Part shown: piece by piece, positions 32,011 to 43,900 of the stretch
Layout: each line of letters opens with the position of its first letter
How positions within the stretch are numbered: position 1 is the first letter of the stretch
Origin: Arthrinium phaeospermum
Taxonomy: Eukaryota; Ascomycota; Sordariomycetes; Amphisphaeriales; Apiosporaceae
Reading direction: 5' to 3'
NCBI GenBank assembly: GCA_006503535.1
Contig: QYRS01000003.1
Coordinates: 992,001-1,056,000 of the forward strand
DNA length: 64,000 nt
Translations under genes and position numbers: made by a program
The notes under the pieces: generated by a model
Database searches by the model: none
Told to the model about the DNA's origin: nothing
What the model saw: only the letters and a program-made list of their open reading frames with translations

Positions 32011-32650
32011 GCATCTGAGGCCAATATTAGCGCGGGTTCTGGGACGCATAGACGAAGGTTGTCGGACGGAATGGGGACCAGTATTGGACAGGACCGTCCG
32101 GGGTTGGTGCAGGGTGCTAAGGGATGTGATTTTCCTCGGGGTTGAGTTCCGTCGGATATTTCGCGGAGGGGGTGGGTTTGGATTTGAACTTACCTCAGTA
32201 ATGTAACGGCGGAGGGTCTTGTCATTTCGGCCAAGCACTCAGCCATAACGACGCGGCACCAAAAGATCCTGGAAAGGCGGGAGCACTCGGGTATGACCCC
32301 AGTCCTGGGCATCACGCCAAGGCTAGGCTGAGATATGCCAGGGAGATTCGTCCGGTGATCCCCAGCATGCAGAAGTTCAATAGTCCGCCGATAGTCGATA
32401 AAGTGATATCACCAGTATGGGCTAGTGAACCCAGAGATGACTTCCGTGTTCTCGCCCCGTGATAAGCGCCCTTGTCTGTGCTGCCAGTAACGCAAGCCGA
32501 AAGGAGTTCGGAACAGACACCGGGGCAGCAAACATCTCCGGCAAACGCCGGTCGTTTGTCGTCGTCACAAAGAAGCAGCAGCAGCAGCAACGCAGTCATG
32601 TCCCAAGCCAGCTCGGCAGCAAAAAGAGAACAAAGAAATAATGAACCTAC

Positions 32651-32802
32651 CTGACAGCCTCCCAAGTGACCTCATATCCACCCGCTCGCAAGTGATCCTC
32701 GATCGAGTCCTTCTGGGCGTTGGTGGCAGTCTTCAAGAGAGTCCGGCCAATGGCGGCGAGGAGCTTCTCGTTCTTCTCCGCGGTCCACTTTGTGGGACCC
32801 AT
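32651..32802 (-). CDS. Myb/SANT-like gene 4, first exon (3' exons unresolved)
   Basis: The ATG at 32802 starts MGPTKWTAEKNEKLLAAIG and continues with a helix of about 20 residues (KDSIEDHLRAGGYEV), then TWEAVR at a phase-2 donor (GTAGGT). The exon is 152 bases, exactly the length of the corresponding exon of gene 5 at 35.5 kb, and its domain pattern (Trp, Leu-Leu, Gly, Trp) matches. A possible next exon runs from a TTTCCAG acceptor near 32268 to a GTAAGT donor near 32205, but its translation lacks the expected basic QH/LRR segment. The 3' structure is therefore open, and the gene may be degraded. Confidence 0.55.
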
Positions 32803-34406
32803 GATTGCGAGCAGGTGTCGACTTGCGTGAAGTTGTGTGAGTGTTTTGGCGTTGTCCGGAGACGAAAGGATGTGATGCGGTGGTTGCGGTTGGTGATGTT
32901 GTTGATGGCGGTGATTGTTGACGGCCGGTTGTGGGAAAAGATGGTGGTGAAAGAGCGGGGGAAGCTGGTTTGGTTGCGTCTCCGAAAAAGAATAAGTGTC
33001 AGATTCTGTTGCTGCGGGTTTGTTCGGTGGTCGCCGAAGAACTCACCGTGGTGAATAAAAGGTCTTGGGCCTGTCAAAAGAGTTTGTGGAATGAAGGGCC
33101 GGAGGGTTGCCGGAAGGTTGTTGGAGGGTTGCTGGAGGTAGGCCGGAAAGTTGCCGGAGGGAGTGCCGGAGGGTGGCCGGAAGTGGAAGGAGCGCCGGAG
33201 GGTGGCCGGAAGGAGCGCCGGAGGAGGTTAGCCGAAAGGGGAAGGAGCGCCGGAGGGAGCGCCGGAAGAGGCCGGTCAAATGGGCGGCTGCAGCTGCCAC
33301 AAGATGAGGTAGTATGACGACTTGTTGACGACTTGTTGATCACTGGTTCACAAGCAGTGAGAAGATGCCAAACGAGAAGATTTTGTTTATTCATTTATTA
33401 CTACATAAAGTTATTTACGTTGACTACGAAGCGAGTGCATTGTGGGCAATTCAAAGTAATCCCTCAGCTGTGCCCCCACGATAGTACAAGGCCGCCAACA
33501 ACTGGAAAGCAGTAACTGGGACTGACATAGATTGGGAAAGGGCCTGCGTGGTGACTGACGGGTGTAGAGCCCGCCGTATGCAGCGCACGCCGCCTGTAGT
33601 TGTGGAAAAATGCTGTTGCCGCAACTTGATTTGGAAAGTAGAAGTTGCCCGCAAGAAAACAAGAAGTGGTCTGGAAACATGATCAAAAGTGAGTGCAGTA
33701 GTACACAATTTTGCTGTATCATAGCGAAGGACTACGAGCTTGGAGCAAGCAAGAACCCAGAAGAATTTGTGGGATTATGAAGAAAGACATTGCAGGCAGC
33801 ATCCTACAGAATGTATCGAGATGGACAAAAAATCCAGCTGGATCGTCCGTCAACTCGGTGGCTGAAGATATATCTGGAAACAGATTGATCGTTAGGCAGT
33901 TGTTGGATATGTAGCGTCTTGCCCCGAAGGCCATCGAGTACCAAGATCTTGCCCCCGAGAACCATCGAGTACTTAGCAAACCGGCATATTCTTAGCCACA
34001 CTCCATATGAGATTGCGAGTTGCAAGTTCTTTGCGCAAGCACATGTCCAAGTCTCACTGGAGTGGGTATCACTAAAGCATGGCTTGAAATCTAGAAGCAT
34101 ATCACGTCACAAAGCTGGCAAGACCAAAGCAGAGCTAGGCTGTACTACTGACAGAAAAGAACCGTAAATTGCAATGTTCGATGGAAGATCGAAGTTAAAC
34201 GTAATGCTACTTTGGTTGATCTTATGACCGTTCCGGTACCCCTTAACTCCTAACGTTCCCAGATATAGAAAGAAGAAAGAATCGTTGAACTCATCGAAAT
34301 AGACACGCTACGAGGTCATCTCAAACTCTGAGGACCCAATGAGCCCAACAACATATTCGCATGACTGAGGCGATGATGGCCCAGCAACCATTGGACGCCA
34401 ACGTTG
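32803..34406. other. Intergenic region with GC-rich minisatellite
   Basis: The promoter side of gene 4 includes the GCCGGAGGG array at 33097-33275. From 33300 to 34400 only short random-looking frames are present. Confidence 0.5.
33097..33275. repeat. Minisatellite of GCCGGAGGGT/GCCGGAAGGA units
   Basis: About fifteen diverged copies of a 10-12 base unit (GCCGGAGGGTG, GCCGGAAGGAGC and variants) run head to tail about 300 bases 5' of the start of Myb/SANT-like gene 4. Confidence 0.88.
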
Positions 34407-35584
34407 TTAGGCCTCATCGAAATATCTGGAAACGATCAGCGACGTGACCGGCAGTAGGATGATGGGGGGCTCAATAGCAGGATACTTACTCTGACGGGCC
34501 ATAGGGGTCGACACGACTTGAGTCTTCTTCTTCTGCTAGTGCTAGAACAGCTGCATCTTCAATCTGGTCCGATGCATCATTGTCCTCGAGACGCTGTCGC
34601 TTTGCCGGGTGAGGATCCTCCAAGTCGACGTCATGCCCGTCTTCAGTCGCCAGTGCTATCGAGTTTGACTCTTGCACTGGGTCTTGAGGGTGACCAGGCA
34701 GCGGCTCCGGCTTGGCGACATTCATCAAGCCCACCACAGGATGTGCGACTGGACTCGGCAGGGGCGCTGGCAGTCCACTAGGCATTGCCTGGACAGGAAC
34801 GGGTTTCACTTCTTGGGAATGCGGTGCTTGTGCGGTTGCAGACATCTGAGGAGCCCCGTTCTGAGGAGACATTCCATCCCGTGGCAAACCGTCCTGCGAT
34901 GAGAGCCCATCTGCAGTCGGATCCGTCGACTCAAGCGGGGCTGCAACAGACTTCCTCGGACGGCCGCGACCAGGTCCCGGCCGGCGCGTGATGGGGTTCG
35001 TCGTCGGATCCACCTTCTTTTGGCTGTCGGATGGGGTACCATTCGTGTCCAGCTTGTGTTGAGCCCGGCGCAGACCCTGGAAATGTTGCCTATTGGCCTG
35101 TTAGATTCTCGGAACAGAGCCGTATTGGGGAACGTCTCGTCTAACAAGTCTAGCACAGTCCGGCCAAATATACCTCACTGAGAGCGGGAGGGCCCCACAG
35201 CGAGTTGGAGAGGAAGGCATGACCTGACTTGTGTTTTCAACGGCGACAACGAAATGCGACAGAAGCTATTTGGTAATCACAGAAAATGGGGCAAGGTTGG
35301 AGCTACGGAGAGGAGCCGCCAAGAAAAGGACCGTCGGGCGGGCGAGCGAATGGGGGAATAAGAGACACAAAGTAGCGCTGATATTGAAGTAGATAGGACG
35401 AGACCAGAGTCAAGATAGTGATGCAAACTTACCGGCACCCTTCATTGGTGAAGCCGTAGCCCATGGTGCGCATGTGGCCGCCAATGGTGGTCCATTCTGC
35501 ACCGCTGATGACGCCAATGTTTTTGACGGACAGGATGGTGAAGAAGAGATCCTTGTCGGCCGTGTCGTTCCAGTTCTTGTTCAT
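34407..35584 (-). CDS. Myb/SANT-like protein 5 with AT-hook
   Basis: Three exons on the minus strand: 35584-35433, 35089-34490 and 34425-34407, giving 256 residues. Intron 1 is phase 2 (GTAAGT/AATAG) and intron 2 is phase 2 (GTAAGT/TCCAG). The domain at residues about 4-60 reads NWNDTADKDLFFTILSVK, AEWTTIGGHMRTMGYGF, NEGCRQHFQGLRRAQHKLD, with the QH-x-x-x-LRR step shared with gene 2. An AT-hook core (PGRGRPRK) lies at about residues 88-95, supporting minor-groove AT-rich DNA binding. The rest is Pro/Gln-rich, with a basic PAKRQR patch and an acidic end. The exon-2 stop (TAA at 34486) overlaps the second donor, so intron retention changes only the last residues. Confidence 0.72.
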
Positions 35585-38394
35585 CTTGGAGGCCGTCTCG
35601 TCCTAACTTTTGAGCCGTCCCGAAGAGGTTCCAGGCTAACAACGGGGACGAAAGTGGAACTTTGGAGAGTTCAGGCAAATGTCAGGTACCCGGCCGCAAG
35701 AGTAGGACGGCAGAGAAGGCAGGTACCCTGGCTAGCGGACGGGGTGACGGGTACTTCTGCACGTGCAAGACAGGAAAAGAACCGACCAGCAGATATTGGT
35801 AGGTAATGATTGATACGAGCTTTCGGGAAATGGAGAACGATGACTGGAAGGGAACACGGGCGACACTCTTTTTGGGGGGGTCTGCCTTGAGCACTGTTTG
35901 GAGCTTCGGAGCGGAGCCTCCAGCTTTGAGCTTTCGGGGATGTGGTCTGAGAAGCTTGTGTTGCAGAGGGGGCAGAGAAGCTCAGAGGGGACATGCGCTG
36001 CCCTGCTGCTGTTGCTGCAGTTGGGACCACCAAACTCAGGCTGCGGGCTACTGCTATTGACACAAAAGGCCCGAGCTTACCTTGCTAAAGTGCTTTGAGC
36101 GAACTCACGTGATGACGCGAAATCGATTGATCTGAGGTTGAGCTGCTTATCACCTGCAGCAGACGGTTCTCCATGGCATGTTGCATCCAACAGATCTTCG
36201 ATCTCTCTCTCTTTCCCTCAATTCCACCGACTTTTGCAGATACTGAACTATTGCCGTCATCTTCTGCGCCATTGGAAAATTCTGTTCAGCCCAGTTGCAA
36301 TTGATCCGCATATCTTGAACCGGTTCTGTTGGTATGTCAACGGAAAAATGTGAGCGCTCAGAAAGCCACCCCCAAGCCAAGAGCGTGGGCTCACTGGGAT
36401 GAGCACTGATCCACCCAATGACCGGCGATCTCAACCCTCCCCGACAGTGCGCCAATCTTTCAGCGCTCAGCAGCTTAGACCCCAAGAGGAAACCGGAAAG
36501 TATCGTGAAACCGTCACGTGCTTTGGTGTATGCGACGTGACACGCCAGGACGGATTGCTCCACCGGGCGACGCGAGTCCCGACCTCGTCATTTCTTTTCT
36601 TAATTGCTTCTGTTTCGCACCCCTCCCTCGGATGCCGGTCCCAAACCACTATAAGTTTTCACCTGCATATAAACCGCCCGCTTATCCGAGGTAGTGTCTC
36701 GTCTCTCATGGCCTGGCATGGCGAAAAAAAGTGTTTGCTACATTTGCCTGCCGTTCACGCCGCCTCATACTGTTTGCGCGGGCAGCACGTTCAGATCAAT
36801 TTACGTACCAAACCGACACACTCATTCACCGGACATGGAAGGTTTTCAATGGATGCCAGCGCATCCAATCCGTGCCACCCATTCGTACTCAGTCATGACT
36901 GTTGGGGGAGACCTGTTCGTCATGTTTCGGTGGCAATCTCTGCAGTCAATGATATCCCTCTCTGCCGTCTTCCTTGCAGCGTGATAAGCCCAATGTTCGC
37001 CCCGGATGACAAGAACGAGGCAAGCCATCAGACCGGGGATGTAAGCCCGCGCAACCCGTCCATCTGATATTGGATCGCTTTCTCTGGCCCAGCCCCCCTC
37101 TTTTCCGGATTGGGCGACTCGAGTGACTCATTCTATTGTTTCACTGTCACCCCACCGAAAGCATTCCTCGGTCTAGGGCCGATGCTAAGATCAAGACAGA
37201 GCTGGGAAAGTGCCTGGATCTGCACGTCCGATCCATCGAAAGATATCGCAATGGTTTCTGGGCTAGCCAAAGTGATAGCGGCGTTGGCCCGCAGCCGGCT
37301 CATGCAGTGCAAGTGAGCAATTGGCAAATCAATCGGACTCGTTGGGCCAGTTCCAAGGAGCGGTGGCAAGTACCGGCTCGTCATGGCAGGGAGGGTAGTG
37401 CCGGACTGACTTTCTTGGTGGTATCAATTGGGAGGTGCTCATTTGCCAGCGGCCAGTGACCATGCCTGGTTCGCCGTCGGGACAGGGATCAGACCCCTCC
37501 ACCTGGAGAAAAACGAAGGAAAAACCACTTTACGCGGTGGGTCGCGTCGCACATCCCACCATCCCTCGCTTCGCGTCTTTTTTTTCCCACGCCATCCAAC
37601 AAAATGATGCAACATTATTGATTACTTTCATGCCCGTGGAGTTGCTAGGCAACCTATCCAAGGCAGCCATACTTTTGACTCAGCCTATGCGTCTTGGGTT
37701 GCTTCACTGGTCATAAAAGGCCTTGGGGAGCGCCATTCCCCCGTCGCCTCTATGCAAGCGTGTATGCAAGCACTTAAAGGCCCCCCGGTCCCCTGGAATC
37801 CATCGTCGCCTTATCGCGCCCAACATTGACCTCTTGTCAGCCAGCCCAGAGCCTTTCCTTTCCTGGGAGCTGCGAGCAAAAGGACCTTTCTCTCATGCAC
37901 TCTCTTCTTTTCTTGGACTTGTACCCTTCCTTAGCACACTGCCGTTCCTTGTAAGCCACTTATTCTACTATTTTTTTTGTCTAGTGACAATACCACTTTC
38001 AACTGGCATTAGCCTCCTCCCTGTAAGAATCATTGGGTCCGCGCCCCACTGGGTATAGTTGGTTACGACGGCCTTAACGTGACCCCCGGAGTTCATCGGC
38101 CAAGCCCTCCCTGGGCTGATCTGACTGAGGCCTGTTACATATATGGACTTTGCCCTCCTCACCAATTTTCACACATCAGCTGTTCCCCGGCTCACTTCAC
38201 TTGCTCACTTCTCCGCCCTGGATCTGACACCAACACTGGCTACGCACCAACCATTTCTGCTCTTCACTGGTGTTGCATATCTCATCCAGTCAAGGCTCTC
38301 ATCTCTTTCCCCCCTTTAGTGTCACGGGACACCGAGTTGAGAGAGGTCCCAACTTCTAGCCACGCCGGCGAGTACTTGATAAATTCTCGCCATC
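35585..38394. other. Long intergenic region between divergent Myb/SANT-like genes
   Basis: 2.8 kb without a supported gene. A plus-strand frame of 222 codons at 36399 has a random-looking composition and no domain. The last kilobase before 38395 is pyrimidine-rich (TTTTCTTGGACTTG, CTCTTTCCCCCC), as expected for a long leader. Confidence 0.5.
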
Positions 38395-39214
38395 ATGTCG
38401 AACAACGACAATGCTATGACTCGGTTCCTCTTCGCAATCTTGAAGCAGAAGAACCTCAAGGATGTGAGTGCCTCTTGACTCGATACAGCCAGGCTCTGCT
38501 CGCGACTAATCCCCACCTCAGATCGACTGGAATGCCGTGGCACGAGACCCGATCCTTTCTCAAGAAATCACCAACGGCCATGCCGCACGAATGAGATACT
38601 CTCGCTTCCGCCAAGCCATGCTGGGACTCGAGCCCAAACCGAGAAACAAGACGGCGGCGGAGAAGGACAAGCACCGCATCACAAAGTCCAAGAAGGCGCC
38701 CAAGGCAAGGAGAGAGGAGATCGTCAAATCCGAGCCAACGATTACACCAGCCAACACCGCAAGTCCATCAGAGCCACCTACGCCCAAGGTCAAGCAGGAG
38801 ATGGCACAGACTCCTTACGACAGTCGTTTCACCCCGGGCCCTGCCTCTGCCGCCTCGAGTCCCGCTATGCCCCATGTTGTCCAGCCGCGGCTTCTTACGC
38901 CATGCAGCGACACTGATGGGTTTGCCTCGACTGCGCAAGGAATGACATCAAGTCCAGCAACCGATATGTTCAGCACCCGTGGCCCCTTTGACTATGCTGC
39001 ACCACACTACGGCAATGAGCCTACCGCGTGGCCTCCAGGTCCCATGTTCCCTTCTTTCCATACTACGTTTGAGTTTGACCCTATCAACTTGACCTGTGGA
39101 TACCCGCACGCGCACCCTCATGCCGATGCACCCCAACATTCCCACGGACCGGCTGAGACCGAGGACGGCGGGGTTGGGATCAAGCACGAGATCTGGGACG
39201 ATCATTGTGTTTGA
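38395..39214 (+). CDS. Myb-like DNA-binding protein 6 (Myb_DNA-bind_8 type)
   Basis: Two exons: 38395-38463 and 38522-39214, giving 253 residues. The phase-0 intron (GTGAGT/CTCAG) splits the domain between NLKD and IDWNAVA. Residues 7-60 read AMTRFLFAILKQKNLKDIDW, NAVARDPI, then AARMRYSRFRQAMLG. This is the classic fungal Myb-like layout, with IDW in helix 2 and AARMRYSR in the recognition helix. A basic Lys-rich region (NKTAAEKDKHRITKSKKAPK) and a Pro/Ser/His-rich disordered tail follow. It differs from the other five in domain subtype and intron position, so it may be an older neighbour and not part of the recent array. It lies next to the biosynthetic cluster and could conceivably regulate it, but nothing in the sequence shows that. 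Confidence 0.82.
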
Positions 39215-39592
39215 GGTTTGCCTATCATCTGGAATCATGGATAGGTCTCGTTTTCTTGTCGAATAGGGGGTTTGGGTATGTTGACGCCTCGGCTGGCTGA
39301 TCAACTGGTTATGGGGTTTTGGATACTGTTTTAATGACGTTACGTCTCTCCTAGATCACTTAGCATTGTGTCGGAGTTGCACGAGGAGTTTGGGGCCACA
39401 ATAAGGAAGGCCAGTGAGCTGTACGATCGTTAGGTACAACCCACTCATCGTCGCCTGTATGAATAGGAATGATATTAATTGCAGTCACGAAATGACTAAA
39501 AGTTTAATTCCTCCATGAACCTGATGAAAGAGTTGAGCATATCCCATCTCTGTTGCTTGTGCTTATGAAAAGGTCCCAAGGTATGAAATTGG

Positions 39593-40508
39593 TTACAACT
39601 TGGTTATCACGAAGCTCAACCAGCGGTGCTCCTCTTCGTCAAAGTAAAGATATCCCCGATCCATCACTTCCTCCTCGCGGACCTGCACATCCCAGCGCGT
39701 CTCCGCGGCCCGGCCGACCTCGTCCCAGAGCGCCTTGAAGCTGCCCACGTTGTGCAGGAAGTTGGTCCGCACCACACCGCCCACCTGGCCCATGGGCCCC
39801 TTGACCGGGTGCTCCCGGGCTTCGGCGGTCTTGCTGACGCCGCCTTGCTTCCCCACAATCATGGCCCCCGGTTTGTTCTTGAGGAGGGCCAGGATCCGCT
39901 GGCAGGCGCGGAGCTGCGTGGGGCGGTCGAAGCAGTGTAGGAACATGGTGGCGTGGACGATGTCCACGGTTCCGTCCAGTTCGGCCTTGCTCAGGACGTT
40001 GTCGGGGTTCGTGTCGAGGAAGTCGGCGGGGAAGAGGGAGTGGCCAAGCGGTAGGACTTGGGCGTCTTGGAAGAGCTCTTGGCCGGACTCGAGGAGGCCG
40101 GGGAGCAGGTCGGTGCCCATTACTGAAGTTTGGGGGACGCCGTCTTGGATCAGTTTGCGGATGTCTTGGCCTAGGCCGCAGCCGACTTCGAGGTAGCGGG
40201 ACCAGGTGCCGGACTTCAGATTGGATAGTATTTCCGGGTACACGGGGAAGGTCGATAAGACGAGCTCCGCGAAGAGGAAGGATCCCACGCAGGGGAACGG
40301 CGCCTAGATGGAGTAAGAAACCGGCAGTAAGAAAGGGGTTGACAGAACGTACCACTCGCCAGGCTTTGTTGCGTATGTTGGTGATATGTTCATTCACCTT
40401 TGCTTTGTCGACTCTGGCGTATTCGACCAGCAGCTTTTGCATGACGGGATCTGTTGGCGGGACGTCCACCAAGTACCACGGGACGGACTGGTCGAAGAAG
40501 GCCTCCAT
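39593..40508 (-). CDS. SAM-dependent methyltransferase of the polyketide cluster
   Basis: Two exons on the minus strand: 40508-40353 and 40303-39593, giving 288 residues. The intron is phase 0 (GTACGT/TCTAG). Splicing joins KAWRV to APFPCVGSFLF, the K-A-W...(H/A)P(F/Y)PC block common in fungal secondary-metabolite methyltransferases of this size. Motif I is YLEVGCGLGQD (residues about 90-99) and a later acidic motif is GTDLLPGLLESG. DIVHATMFLHCF matches the post-motif region. It follows the synthase head to tail, 0.4 kb from its stop. It is likely to O-methylate a hydroxyl or carboxyl of the product. The acceptor is not deducible. Confidence 0.82.
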
Positions 40509-40925
40509 ACTGGCGATTTGGGCTGCTGCACGTGTCAAGTGGGTCGGGTCTTGTGTTGTAGTTGAACAGAGGCCTAATCTTCTGGCAGGTCTGGGGGAAG
40601 CAGCCCCTTATATACATGCGCAGTCTATAACCGCACGGGATCCCGTGACTTCAGCATGACTCGGTTAAGCTCGGTAGTTGTCTGTTTTCGGGGAGTATAT
40701 ACATCTTGAGCTGCGCCTTGACCTGCTTGCGCACTGTGTGATATAGCAATATGCTAAATAAATACCAACAATTAGAATATTTCAAAAAACAAATTCTCAA
40801 CCGCAGCTTTCCATACAAAGCATGACAAGCCGAATCTTTTGGTCTAGTGAAGAAATAAGCCACGGATATGACAGTTGCCGTTTCCCTGGTGATGCAAGGA
40901 ATCTGTTATTGTACAGTAAATATTC

Positions 40926-43900
40926 TCAGTCTTCCGCCTTCTCTTCCTTCGTGAACCGCGTCAACCGGCTATCATTAGCGATATCCCTGCTAAGAACCTG
41001 AATGCTCTTGTTGCCCATAATGTCCAACACCGCGATCTCGCAACCGCAGTCACTGCCAATGTAGTTCCTAAACTCCATAGCCACCAAGGAGTCCACGCCG
41101 TACGCATGGATGGGCTTGCCCGCGTCAATGTCCTCAATGGGGATCGTCATGACCCGACTGAGCCGCTTAATCAGCGCATCCTGGACCAGCTCGGCGGCAG
41201 CGTCGAGGCTGTCGGCGAACTTGAGCGCATTGGACACGGAGACGCCGCCCTCCTCGCCGGCCCCGCCACCCGAGGCCACGTTGCCCGCCGAGCGCAGCTG
41301 CGCGAAAAGGGGCGTCTTCATGAACGTCGGCTCCGGCAGCCCGCGCGACCGGAAGTCGGCCGACGTCGCGAGGCCCACGGCGACCTGGCTCTTGCCCACG
41401 TCGGCGGCCCGCTCGCGGTCGAGGTGGAACTCGATGAAGCTCAAGAACTCGTCCTCGCGCACGCCGTCGTGGGCGAAGAAGAACATGGGATTCGCATTCA
41501 GTGTCTCCGCGTTCTCCGCGATGTAGCCCACGCTCAGGATATTGCCGAGATCCAAGCAGCTGGCCGCCAGGCCGCGGGCGCGGCGGTACGCGGCCAGGGC
41601 GTCCTGGAAGGTGTTGCCGGCGGCGTAGTTGGACTGGCCGCGGTTGCCGACGATGCCGCAGATGCTCGACAGCATGACGAAGAAGTCGACGTCGGCCGGG
41701 ACGTGGCGGTGCAGGTTCCAGGTGCCGCGGCACTTGGGCGCCAGGGCGGCCTCCCAGGCGGCGTGGGGCATGAACTCGAAGGCCGAGTCCTTGAGCTGCA
41801 TGGCGCCTTGGATCACGCCGGCGATCTTGGGGAAGCCGTCTTTTTCGGCGGTTTTGAGGGCGGCGACTAGCTCGGTTTCGTCGCTGACGTCACATTTTAG
41901 GGCTTGGGCGCGTACCCCCTTGTTGGTGAGCTCGGACAACAGCTCGCGGGCGGCGTCGCTGTCGCCGCCGGATCGGGAGAGGAACAGGATGTTCTTGGCC
42001 CCTTGCTGGGGCTCGGCCATCCACTTGGCGATGGAGCGACCGAGACCGCCCAGGCCGCCCGGCAGCAAGTAAGTCGCATCGGGCCGCAGCTTGGTTGGGG
42101 AGGGCGGTTTCGGTACCACCTTGACGACATCGTCGGCGGTGGCGGTCAATACGACCTTACCGATGTGCTTGCCCTGTTGTAACAGCCGGAACGCCTCCTC
42201 AATCTGCCCAAACGTGTACGTCGTCTGCGGTCTCGCAGCATGCACCTCGCCCCTAGCAAACATGTCCAGGACCTTGGCCAAGATGCGCGCCGTCGTCGGC
42301 GTGTCCAGCTTGGTAATAGTATACAAGTCGCACGCCGCGAACGTGACGCTGCGGCTAAAGGGGAACATATCCAGCTTGCCGTTGGCGAAGATGTCGCGCT
42401 TGCCGATCTCGATGAACCGGCCGAACGTCGCGATGCAGTTAAACGAAGCCCGCAGCGCCTCGCCCGCGAGCGAGTTGAGGACCACGTCGACGCCCTTCCC
42501 GTTGGTGACGCGCATCACCCCCGCCGCGAACGAGAGGTCGCGGGAGCTGAAGATGTGGGACTCGGGGATCCCGTACTCATTCACTAACAACGCCTTCTTC
42601 TCGAGCGACGAGACGGTGGCGTAGACGGTGGCGCCCACGTTGCGCGCGATCTGGATCGCGGCCTGCCCGACGCCGCCGGCCGCGGCGTGGATCAGCACCG
42701 TCTCCCCCTTTCTGAGGCGGGCGACCTCGATGAGGCAGTGGTAGGCGGTGCTGAAGATGACGGGGATGCCGGCGGCCTCCTCGAAGGCCATGGCGTCGGG
42801 GATCTTGGCGGCGATCTCGCGCGGGATGCGGGTGTGGGTCTGGAAGGTGCCGTGCAGGGCCGAGAGGACCAGCATGCGGTCGCCGACCCGGACGTCCGTG
42901 ACGCCGGACCCGACCTGGGTGACGACGCCGGCGCCCTCGTGGCCGAAGGTGGCGGCGGCGACTTCGCCCATGGCGACCATGACGTCGCGGAAGTTGAGGC
43001 CGGTGGCTTGGATCTCGACTTCGATCTGGTCCGCGGGCAGGGGGTCTTGGTAGGCGGGCCAGTCGACGAAGTGCAGGCGGTCCAGTCGGCCGGGGGCGGA
43101 GGTACTGAGCATGAGGCTTCGGCTCGGGTCCGCCCCCAGGGGCTGCGGCTTGGGGGCGAGGACGGTGGTTCGCTGGGCGATGAAGTCGTTGACGGGCGGG
43201 GCTTCGATGAGGCGGCTGGTCTGGATCAAGCCTGCGGCCGATACCAAGTACTCCGCGTGTCTGTCCGCCGGCGGGCACGCCGAGACCCAGTGGTGCTTAT
43301 ACACCGCCTCGATATGAGGCATGCTGCTGGCGGCGGAAGGCAGGCCCAGGGTCACGAGGTCCGACCCGTCGAGATCCCTCTCCCAGCGAAGCGACCGCAT
43401 CAGACCCGTGATCAGGGCCGAGTCCGGGTTCTCGTACGGGTCCGAGGTCAACCAGAGCAAGCCGCCCGCCGTGGTGGTAAGCTGGCGGAGGATCTCAAAC
43501 TCGTCCGCCGAGAGGGCCGCCGCAAGGAGTGGGGAGAAGAGCTCCAGCGTGACGATGCAGGTGGTGTTCTTGAGCTTGTGTTGAGGCAGGTCGGTAAATG
43601 GCACGACGGTGACATCCTGCAGGCCTTGCTTGATGGATTTGGCGGATGTCGCCACCTCCTGGGCAAACTTGACTTCGTCCGGCGTGTCGCGAGTAACGAC
43701 GAAAACGCGGGTTATCTTCTCGTCTTCATCCGGGTTACCAACAACCTCGGTCTCCGGCTCAGTAGCTACGATTAAGCTCTGGGCGTGCAGTCCGTCGTTC
43801 AGCGAGTCACTGAGAGCCAACGCGTTTTGCTGGAAGCCATTTTCTGTCAATACTTGCCTCCATGTCTCGTTATTGAGCAAGGGCCCCCAGGGCCGGTATG

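Noticed and set aside
31598..32238. Minus-strand open frames with repeated LRPTSVPT text
   Set aside because: All three minus-strand frames are open only because the GGGACGGAGGT array lacks stops. This is repeat artefact, not protein-coding evidence.
36399..37067. 222-codon plus-strand frame in the 35.6-38.4 kb gap
   Set aside because: Random-looking composition, no domain, no splice partners and no relation to neighbours.
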